NCBI GenBank assembly: GCA_005879655.1 | Contig: VBJK01000266.1 | Span: forward strand, 1 to 5,653 | Source: Chloroflexota bacterium | Lineage (GTDB): Bacteria > Chloroflexota > Ktedonobacteria > Ktedonobacterales > Ktedonobacteraceae | Direction: 5' to 3' | DNA: 5,653 bases | Shown here: positions 1 to 5,068 of the stretch, piece after piece | Position numbering within the stretch: position 1 is the first letter of the stretch | Layout: every line of letters starts with the position of its first letter | The notes under the pieces: generated by a model | The model's database searches: none | The model's input: only the letters and a program-made list of their open reading frames with translations | What the model was told of the DNA's origin: nothing | Program-made: the position numbers and the translations under genes

Positions 1-1
1 T

Positions 2-1120
2 CTCCCAACAATCACCACAGGAGAAGCTTATGCAAACTCTATTGGAGTGCAGCCTGACAACCTAGCATATCTGATATACACATCAGGCTCAACGGGCAAG
101 CCGAAAGGGGCTATGAATAGCCACCGAGGTATCTGTAATCGGCTTCACTGGATGCAGCAGGCGTATCAGCTGACACAGAAAGATCGGGTCCTGCAAAAAA
201 CGCCTTTGAGCTTCGATGTCTCCGTTTGGGAGTTCTTTTGGCCTCTCTCTACAGGAGCAGCTTTGATCGTGGCCGCGCCAGGTGGTCATCAGGACCCATC
301 CTATCTCAGAGCACTCATTGCCGAACAAGGCGTGAGCACATTGCATTTTGTACCTTCCATGCTGCAAGCCTTTTTGACAGAGCAGCATTTGGCAAGCTGT
401 ATAAGCTTACGTCAGGTGATATGCAGTGGAGAAGCGCTCACCGCATCTCTGCAAGCACGTTTCTTTGACTCTGTGGCCAAAGAAGTCCAGTTGCATAATC
501 TCTATGGTCCAACTGAAGCGGCCATTGACGTGACCTTCTGGCCATGTCAGCGTGAAAGTGAGGATATACAGGTTCCTATTGGCCGTCCTATCGCCAATAC
601 TCAGATTTATCTGCTGGATGCCAGCTTGCAGCCCGTGCCAATAGGTGTGGTGGGAGAGCTGTACATTGGTGGTGTGGCCCTGGCACGCGGCTACTACAAC
701 CATCCCGATCTGACGGCGGAGAAGTTCATTGCTAATCCCTTCGGCGCGGGTGAGCGTCTGTATCGTACCGGAGACCTAGCCCGTTACATCGCGGATGGCA
801 ACATTGAATATGTGGGCCGCGTTGATCACCAGGTGAAGTTGCGAGGCATGCGCATCGAATTGGGGGAGATAGAGGCGGTGCTACAATCTCATCCGGCTAT
901 ACAAGAGACAGTAGTGATCTTGCACGAGGAGAGCGAGGTCAGGAAGGTCCTGGTAGCCTATGTGGTAGCTCATGAGGAAAAAACACTCACCGCACATGAA
1001 GTCCAGGAATATCTACGCGCACGCTTGCCAGACTATATGGTACCAACATTCGTGATGTTTCTGGATGTCATGCCACTAACACCGAATGGCAAAGTGGCGC
1101 GCAAGGCCTTGCCTACCGTT
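2..1120 (+). other. Adenylation domain 1, predicted serine-activating (5' partial)
   Basis: Cores visible: A3 YTSGSTGKPKG (77-109), A4 FDVSVWE (212-232), A5 NLYGPTEAAID (497-529), A6 with ARGYYN, A7 RTGD (764-775), A8 GRVDHQVKLRG to GEIE, A9 LPDYMVP, A10 NGKVAR. Cores A1 and A2 lie upstream of the window. Aligning by eye to the GrsA pocket positions gives D, V, W (215-229), H (344-346), I (419-421), S (425-427), L (500-502), I, D (524-529) and the A10 Lys (1091-1093). The code DVWHISLID-K differs from the established serine code DVWHLSLID-K only by Ile for Leu. All catalytic cores present look intact. Confidence 0.9.
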
Positions 1121-4100
1121 GATTTTACCCAATGGGTGCAGCACGAGGAACCGGAGGTTCCATGCTATGGAGACAGCTTGCAGGTGACATTGCACGAATT
1201 GCTGGGGCAGATCTGGCAGGATGTGTTGGGGCTGCCCCAGGTGGGCATCCATGACAATTTCTTTGAACTGGGGGGTCACTCGCTACTGGCGACGCAAGTG
1301 GTGACACGTATTCATCGCACGATTAAGGTAGATTTGCCGTTGCGTAGCCTCTTTGAGGCTCCCACCATTGCACAGCTTTCTCATTATCTTGAAGCGTCGC
1401 TGCGCCTTGCTTCGCCCCAGCTCCTCCAGCCCGTCCAACCCGCGCAGGGCAACCAGGTGCGTGGTTGCCCTGTGGAGCGGCCAGACAATCTGCCCCTCTC
1501 CTTTGCACAAGAGCGTTTATGGTTCCTCGATCAGTGGATGCAAGGTAGTTCCTGGTATAACGTACCGATAGCTCTTCGTCTCTCTGGCTGGCTGGACGTG
1601 CAGGCGTTGGAGCGCACTCTGGCAACGGTGATACAACGGCACGAAAGCTTGCGCACAACCTTTGAGCTGCGCGATGGACATCCAGTGCAAGTCATTGCGC
1701 CATCCTTGTCCTTCCAGGTGCCAGTGATTGACCTGTGTGGCCTTACGGGTACTGAGAGTGATGGGCAAGTGATGCAATTGGCTCGTGCAGAGGCCGGGCA
1801 CAGCTTTGACTTGGCGCATGGTCCATTATTGCGCGTCTGCTTGCTGCGCTTCACAACCTGTGCACCTTGCGCCATAGAAAGCGCTGCATTGGTGGAACAT
1901 GTGCTACTGTTCACGCTGCATCATATCGTCACTGATGGCTGGTCAATGGGTGTGTTGATGCGCGAGATCACCATGCTCTATCAAGCAGAAATAGGAGGAG
2001 AACCTGCACAGTTACCAGCACTGCCTATGCAGTATGCCGACTACGCGCTCTGGCAACGCCAATGGTTGCAGGGCGAGATCCTGGAAGTGCAGCTGGCTTA
2101 CTGGCGCAAACAGCTCTCCGGTGTCCCCGCCAGCCTAGACCTGCCCACAGACTACCCGCGTCCAGCAGTGCAAACAGGTGCCGGGGCACGGCTGATACGG
2201 CACTTGTCACCTACCCTGTTGCAAGGACTGAAGGACCTGAGTCAACAGGCAGGGGTCACGTTGTTTATGACGTTATTGGCCGCTTTCCAAGTCTTGTTGA
2301 TGCGTTATAGTGGTCAACAGGATATTGTGGTAGGCTCTCCCATTGCCAATCGTACACGGGAAGAGTTAGAGGGCTTAGTGGGCTTTTTCGTCAACACATT
2401 GGCGTTGCGCACCGATCTTTCAGGGAACCCAAGTTTTCTGCAATTGCTTGCCCGCGTACGTGAGGTCGCCTTGCAGGCTTATGCACACCAGGATATCCCC
2501 TTTGAGAAACTGGTGCTAGAAACGCAGCTACAAAGAGATCTCAGTCGTCATCCCTTGTTCCAGGTACTGTTTAGCTTGGAGCAGACATCCATAGCGCAGC
2601 TCGCTCTGCTAGAACTCAGCGCTAACCTGATGTACGTTGAGAGCTATGCTGCCAAGTTCGATCTAAGTCTCGTTGCCAGTGAGGAGCTGGAGGGCGGATT
2701 ACAATTGGTGATGCATTATAACACTGATCTCTTCACTGTAACGACCATTGATCGTCTATTGCACTATTGGCAGACACTGCTGGAGGCGATTGTACAGCAA
2801 CCTGAACAGCACATTACAACTCTGCCCCTGCTCACCGCTGAGGAGCGCCAGCAATTGCTCATCACGTGGAATGCTACAACGACAGCTCCGCTGTTAGAGG
2901 ATGTGTGTGTGCATCAGCTCTTTGAGCATCAGGTCGCACAAATTCCAGAGTGTGTAGCGGTTGTATGTGGGGAGGAACACCTCACTTACGAGTATCTCAA
3001 CTGTAAGGCTAACCAACTGTCTCACTATCTGCAACGTCAGGGCAGCCAACCGCAAGGCAACCACGCGCAGGACAACCACGCGCAAGGCAACCACAAGGGA
3101 TTGCCCCTACAATGGAACGATGATACTTCTGAGGCCGATTCGTTGTCCTGTGGGGCGGCAATCTCTGGTGGTTGGTCTGAGATACGTGTCGGACTTTGCC
3201 TGGAAAAAGGGCCGCTGTCGCTAATTGCGCAGCTGGCAATCTTCAAAGCTGGCTGGGCCTATGTGTTCTTGGACCCTGCTGAACCTAGCACTCGTCTGGC
3301 TTCCATCATTGATGATGCTCGTCCTCACATGATACTGATTTTCAATCCCTCTTTTCAATCCCCATCGAGAAAGGACATTGGCTCCCTCGGCCTCCCCAGA
3401 GGGGAAGTATACACACCAAATCTTCATGAGTCAAGTGGAAATGCACTAGCACATGTTCATGTGAAAGACTACGCAGGCACTATCCTCTCCTATGAGCAGT
3501 GCTGGCAGGCGTTGCCAGTAGAAGCGGCAGCCAATCCCACGGTACAGCTTACCGCCGCCAATCTGGCGTATATCGTCTACACTTCAGGCTCAACTGGACG
3601 GCCCAAGGGTGTCATGAGCACACATAGGGGAGTCGTCAACTATTTGCGCTTCCTGATGCAGAGCTATCAGTTGCGTAGAGAGATGACCGTATTGCAGATT
3701 CCACCGCTGGGCTTTGATGCCTCGGTACGCGATAGCTTTGGGACTTTAGTAGCGGGCGGACGGCTAGTGTTGACGCGGAGCCACGAGACGAGAGATCTAC
3801 AGAGGATGCTAGTTTTACTGCAAGAGCAGCACATTACGCATCTACTCAGCATTGTACCCTCGTTCCTACGTACCTTGTTTGATGTAGCTCAGACACTCAA
3901 ACAGAGCTGTCCGACTGTACGACAGATCTTGATCAGTGGTGAGAACTTGTCTTTGGCTGAGGTAGCACGTGCCAGACGCATTTTTGCCAAGCACGTCGAA
4001 GTGGTCAATCAATATGGACCAACGGAAACTACGATGACTGCAACATACTATCGGGTAGCACCCGCTTCGCCAGCGGAGGGAATAGCGCTGGTCGGACGAC

Positions 4101-4408
4101 CTATTGCAAATATGCAGGTCTATCTGCTCGATCAACACATGCAGCCAGTCCCGATAGGAGTCGCTGGCGAGGTCTACCTGGGTGGACCTGGATTGGCATG
4201 GGGCTATCTAGGGCGACCGGATGCAACGGCTGAGAAGTTTGTGCCGCTGCTATCAGTCAGACGGTGCCATCAAATATCTGGGACGCAGCGATCAACAGGT
4301 CAAGATACGTGGCAATCGCGTGGAACCGGGCGAAATCGAGCAGCAACTGCAACTGCATTCAGGAGTCAAGCAGTGCGTTGTGATGATGAGAGAGGATCAT
4401 CCCGGTGA
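2..4408 (+). CDS. Nonribosomal peptide synthetase, A-PCP-C-A (5' partial, frame broken near its 3' end)
   Basis: The reading frame is open from base 2, so the gene begins upstream; the GTG at 47 lies inside the A domain and is not a start. It is a cytoplasmic assembly-line enzyme that activates amino acids as adenylates, holds them as thioesters on PCP and joins them by peptide bonds. Order seen: A domain from core A3 (77-109) to A10 (Lys at 1091-1093); PCP1 with GGHSLL (Ser codon 1280-1282); C domain with HHIVTDG (1919-1939); second A domain from LTYEYL (2981) through A3 (3578-3610), A4, A5 and A6. Homology ends at about 4246 with EKFVP. The following 50 or so residues, to the stop at 4406-4408, are arginine- and serine-rich, out-of-frame translation. 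The proper continuation is in the next frame, so the gene is frameshifted. The NRPS assignment is near certain; the product is unknown. Confidence 0.95.
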   Translation, partial: LPTITTGEAYANSIGVQPDNLAYLIYTSGSTGKPKGAMNSHRGICNRLHWMQQAYQLTQKDRVLQKTPLSFDVSVWEFFWPLSTGAALIVAAPGGHQDPSYLRALIAEQGVSTLHFVPSMLQAFLTEQHLASCISLRQVICSGEALTASLQARFFDSVAKEVQLHNLYGPTEAAIDVTFWPCQRESEDIQVPIGRPIANTQIYLLDASLQPVPIGVVGELYIGGVALARGYYNHPDLTAEKFIANPFGAGERLYRTGDLARYIADGNIEYVGRVDHQVKLRGMRIELGEIEAVLQSHPAIQETVVILHEESEVRKVLVAYVVAHEEKTLTAHEVQEYLRARLPDYMVPTFVMFLDVMPLTPNGKVARKALPTVDFTQWVQHEEPEVPCYGDSLQVTLHELLGQIWQDVLGLPQVGIHDNFFELGGHSLLATQVVTRIHRTIKVDLPLRSLFEAPTIAQLSHYLEASLRLASPQLLQPVQPAQGNQVRGCPVERPDNLPLSFAQERLWFLDQWMQGSSWYNVPIALRLSGWLDVQALERTLATVIQRHESLRTTFELRDGHPVQVIAPSLSFQVPVIDLCGLTGTESDGQVMQLARAEAGHSFDLAHGPLLRVCLLRFTTCAPCAIESAALVEHVLLFTLHHIVTDGWSMGVLMREITMLYQAEIGGEPAQLPALPMQYADYALWQRQWLQGEILEVQLAYWRKQLSGVPASLDLPTDYPRPAVQTGAGARLIRHLSPTLLQGLKDLSQQAGVTLFMTLLAAFQVLLMRYSGQQDIVVGSPIANRTREELEGLVGFFVNTLALRTDLSGNPSFLQLLARVREVALQAYAHQDIPFEKLVLETQLQRDLSRHPLFQVLFSLEQTSIAQLALLELSANLMYVESYAAKFDLSLVASEELEGGLQLVMHYNTDLFTVTTIDRLLHYWQTLLEAIVQQPEQHITTLPLLTAEERQQLLITWNATTTAPLLEDVCVHQLFEHQVAQIPECVAVVCGEEHLTYEYLNCKANQLSHYLQRQGSQPQGNHAQDNHAQGNHKGLPLQWNDDTSEADSLSCGAAISGGWSEIRVGLCLEKGPLSLIAQLAIFKAGWAYVFLDPAEPSTRLASIIDDARPHMILIFNPSFQSPSRKDIGSLGLPRGEVYTPNLHESSGNALAHVHVKDYAGTILSYEQCWQALPVEAAANPTVQLTAANLAYIVYTSGSTGRPKGVMSTHRGVVNYLRFLMQSYQLRREMTVLQIPPLGFDASVRDSFGTLVAGGRLVLTRSHETRDLQRMLVLLQEQHITHLLSIVPSFLRTLFDVAQTLKQSCPTVRQILISGENLSLAEVARARRIFAKHVEVVNQYGPTETTMTATYYRVAPASPAEGIALVGRPIANMQVYLLDQHMQPVPIGVAGEVYLGGPGLAWGYLGRPDATAEKFVPLLSVRRCHQISGTQRSTGQDTWQSRGTGRNRAATATAFRSQAVRCDDERGSSR
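1184..1390 (+). other. Peptidyl carrier protein domain 1
   Basis: The motif DNFFELGGHSLLATQV is the standard phosphopantetheine attachment site, with the acceptor serine at 1280-1282. The preceding LGQIWQDVLGL and the following helix ending LFEAPTIAQLSHYL match the four-helix carrier fold. It sits directly between A domain 1 and a C domain with no epimerase, so it should present an L-aminoacyl or L-terminated peptidyl group. Confidence 0.93.
1443..1474. repeat. Perfect 11-bp inverted repeat in the PCP1-C linker
   Basis: CAGGGCAACCA (1445-1455) and TGGTTGCCCTG (1462-1472) are exact reverse complements around a six-base loop. One wobble pair and one more pair extend the stem to 1443-1474. It is translated in frame as AQGNQVRGCPVE, between the carrier protein and the C domain. 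The left arm with its flank, 1441-1455, matches the 15-base unit of the tandem repeat at 3051-3095 at 14 of 15 positions. Confidence 0.75.
1490..2840 (+). other. Condensation domain (LCL-like)
   Basis: Cores seen in order: C1 PLSFAQERLWFLDQ (from 1493), C2 RHESLRTTF, C3 HHIVTDGWSMG (from 1919) with the second His as the catalytic residue, C4 YADYALWQRQW, C5 IVVGSPIANRTREELEGLVGF, C6 FVNTLALR, C7 HQDIPFEKLV. The lack of an upstream epimerase and the HHIVTDGWSMG form fit the LCL class, which joins an L-configured donor to an L acceptor. Compared with the paralogous C domain at 5233, it carries about 11 extra residues just before C3 (around 1850-1894), including a CxxC pair. It should otherwise be functional. 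Confidence 0.92.
3051..3095. repeat. 15-bp tandem repeat, three copies
   Basis: Copies at 3051-3065, 3066-3080 and 3081-3095. Copy 2 differs from copy 1 at two positions and copy 3 at one. The frame is kept, giving the pentapeptides PQGNH, AQDNH and AQGNH. A weaker, diverged unit may precede at 3036-3050. The repeat leads directly into the left arm of the larger inverted repeat at 3088-3174. Confidence 0.8.
3088..3174. repeat. Imperfect long inverted repeat (MITE- or palindromic-element-like) inside A domain 2
   Basis: The left arm 3088-3111 pairs with the right arm 3149-3174. CAACCAC (3088-3094) pairs fully with GTGGTTG (3168-3174). After one mismatch, AGGGATTG pairs with CAATCTCT including one wobble. 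CCCC pairs with GGGG (3152-3155) after a three-base bulge, and ACA pairs with TGT. About 22 pairs enclose a 37-base loop. It is translated through in frame as KGLPLQW...AAISGGW, a sequence with no counterpart in A domains between cores A1 and A2. It looks like an intergenic-type palindromic repeat captured by the gene. Confidence 0.7.
3339..3362. repeat. 11-bp direct repeat, two copies
   Basis: TTTTCAATCCC occurs at 3339-3349 and 3352-3362, two bases apart. It lies in the stretch between cores A2 and A3 of A domain 2, which is about 20 residues longer than usual there. A short TCCCC-AGA-GGGGA dyad follows at 3393-3405. The meaning is uncertain; it could be the edge of a second inserted repeat. 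Confidence 0.45.
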
Positions 4409-4955
4409 ACCACAGCTTGCAGCTTATCTAGTTTGCCAGCCAGTAGATGCAGTTCCAACAGCTCAGGAGCTTCACCAGTTTTTGCAAGCGCGCTTGCCAG
4501 ATTATATGCTACCGACCCATTTTGTACGCATCTCCGAACTACCATTAACGCCAAATGGGAAAGTAGATCGACGTGCCTTGCCAGCATCAGATCTCACATA
4601 CCTGAGCCAAAACGAGGCTTTTGTGGCACCACAAACGCCGCTTCAAGAGCGGCTCGCTGCAATGTGGACTGAACTGCTCCATCTCTCCCAGGTCAGCATT
4701 CATGACAATTTCTTTCTTGTAGGAGGGCATTCGTTGTTAGCAGCCCAGTTGATGTTACAAATACAAACCGTAATTGGCGTGAAGGTGCCTCTACGCACCT
4801 TATTCGAGGCATCAACCATAGCAGAGATGGCAGAAGCCATCCAACACATCCAAAGCGAGCAGATAGAGCAGACCGCGAACGAAGAGTTAGCACAAATGCT
4901 TACAGCACTAGGAGGTCTGTCAGAAGACGACATACAAGCCATCTTTGGCGGATAA
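4221..4955 (+). CDS. Displaced C-terminal part of the NRPS: A8-A10, PCP2 and tail (frameshifted remainder)
   Basis: This frame continues the second A domain after the break. The first ATG is at 4221, but family-like sequence starts only at about 4251 (YQSDG). It then shows A8 (GRSDQQVKIRG to GEIE, 4281-4340), A9 (LPDYMLP, 4494-4514), A10 (NGKVDR, Lys at 4560-4562) and a PCP with GGHSLL (Ser codon 4731-4733), and ends in an acidic helix-like tail. No thioesterase, epimerase or terminal condensation domain follows, so it is the end of an internal NRPS subunit. It overlaps the upstream frame by 188 bases, which is a mutation or assembly signature rather than gene architecture. An AGGG at 4210-4213 sits seven bases before the ATG, but it encodes A6-region residues in the other frame and is probably chance. 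A fragment made alone would be a PCP with part of an A domain and could not activate an amino acid. Confidence 0.85.
   Translation: MQRLRSLCRCYQSDGAIKYLGRSDQQVKIRGNRVEPGEIEQQLQLHSGVKQCVVMMREDHPGEPQLAAYLVCQPVDAVPTAQELHQFLQARLPDYMLPTHFVRISELPLTPNGKVDRRALPASDLTYLSQNEAFVAPQTPLQERLAAMWTELLHLSQVSIHDNFFLVGGHSLLAAQLMLQIQTVIGVKVPLRTLFEASTIAEMAEAIQHIQSEQIEQTANEELAQMLTALGGLSEDDIQAIFGG
4241..4253 (+). other. Deletion and frameshift junction in A domain 2 (core A7 lost)
   Basis: Upstream frame homology ends with TAEKFVP at 4246; downstream frame homology resumes with YQSDG at 4251. In A domain 1 the same interval, between EKF and the Tyr of YIADG, is 19 residues and contains RLYRTGDLAR. Here only ten bases (4241-4250) separate the Phe and Tyr codons. 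About 47 bases are therefore missing if the two domains were once equal in length, which is not a multiple of three. This removes the A7 Asp that in the family binds the ATP ribose, and also shifts the frame. A single-base sequencing error would not explain the missing motif; a real deletion or a mis-assembly would. Confidence 0.85.
4625..4840 (+). other. Peptidyl carrier protein domain 2
   Basis: Read in the downstream frame, DNFFLVGGHSLLAAQL gives the phosphopantetheine site with its serine at 4731-4733. FFLVGGHS replaces the usual FFELGGHS, but the attachment serine and GGHSLL are kept. The helix ending VPLRTLFEASTIAEMAEAI matches PCP1. In an unbroken gene it would carry the chain handed on to the next protein. 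Confidence 0.9.
4881..4952 (+). other. Acidic C-terminal tail, probable docking segment
   Basis: The last 24 residues read EELAQMLTALGG then LSEDDIQAIFGG, with five acidic and no basic residues and regularly spaced hydrophobics. Tails of the LSEDE-like type after a terminal PCP are common on NRPS subunits that hand over to a partner protein. The start of the next gene is strongly basic, which supports pairing. The docking class cannot be decided by eye. Confidence 0.5.
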
Positions 4956-4981
4956 CGAGCAGTGGCAATTTAGACGAACGA

Positions 4982-4997
4982 AGAGTAACGATACTCT
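4982..4997. repeat. Small perfect dyad in the intergenic gap
   Basis: AGAGTA and TACTCT flank the loop ACGA, giving six perfect pairs. It is too weak and lacks a T tract for a terminator. It could be an operator half-site pair, an mRNA hairpin, or chance. A second dyad, TGGCC (4997-5001) with GGCCA (5014-5018), follows directly. Confidence 0.3.
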
Positions 4998-5055
4998 GGC
5001 CTGCTTGACTGAGGGCCAACAAAGCTTATGTAAGAATAAAGAAAGAAGACATATT

Positions 5056-5060
5056 GAGGA
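5056..5060 (+). promoter_or_regulatory. Ribosome binding site of the second NRPS gene
   Basis: GAGGA lies eight bases before the ATG at 5069 in a purine-rich leader. It fixes this ATG as the start; the next in-frame ATG lies far inside the C domain. Confidence 0.75.
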
Positions 5061-5068
5061 AGAGACAG

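Larger units (their letters stand above)
2891..4580 (+). other. Adenylation domain 2, interrupted by insertions, a deletion and a frameshift
   Basis: Cores seen: A1 LTYEYL (2981), A2 FKAGWAYVFLDP (from 3245, unusual Trp and Phe), A3 YTSGSTGRPKG (3578-3610), A4 FDASVRD (3713-3733), A5 NQYGPTETTMT (4007-4039), A6 GEVYLGGPGLAWGYL (from 4166, Trp where Arg is usual). Core A7 (YRTGD) is absent. A8-A10 follow in another frame. Pocket residues read by eye: D, A, R, S (3848-3850), L (3929-3931), S (3935-3937), Q (4010-4012), M, T (4034-4039) and the A10 Lys. I cannot assign a substrate to this code. A repeat insertion lies between A1 and A2, at about 3041-3177. As sequenced the domain should be inactive. 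Confidence 0.88.
4956..5068 (+). other. Intergenic gap between the two NRPS genes
   Basis: These 113 bases hold no open frame of note. Two weak dyads lie at 4982-4997 and 4997-5018, neither followed by a T run, so no intrinsic terminator is evident. Same strand, short gap, similar paralogous domains and a functional hand-over between products favour one transcript. A TTGACT at 5005-5010 lacks a convincing -10 partner. Confidence 0.6.

Noticed and set aside
47..49. GTG as a start codon for the first gene
   Set aside because: The frame is open upstream to base 2 and the codon lies inside a conserved A domain just before core A3, so it is an internal valine.
1531..1914. Minus-strand open frames, the longest 127 codons, as genes
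   Set aside because: They lie opposite well-conserved NRPS domains, show no recognisable protein features, and are expected shadows in a sequence of this composition.
3339..3362. CRISPR-like repeats (TTTTCAATCCC twice)
   Set aside because: There are only two 11-base copies two bases apart, inside a coding frame, with no spacers of normal length.
4221..4223. ATG with AGGG at 4210-4213 as a genuine start of a separate gene
   Set aside because: The bases encode conserved A6-region residues in the other frame, and the first ten codons after the ATG have no family match. The segment is the displaced end of the same domain.
4241..4253. Programmed ribosomal frameshift joining the two frames
   Set aside because: No slippery heptamer or downstream stem is evident. 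Even with a shift, the A7 motif would still be missing from the protein.
4982..5018. Intrinsic terminator after the first NRPS gene
   Set aside because: Stems are only five to six pairs and no T run follows.
5005..5032. Internal promoter (TTGACT with TATGTA)
   Set aside because: The -10 match is only about half of consensus, and the context favours read-through in one operon.
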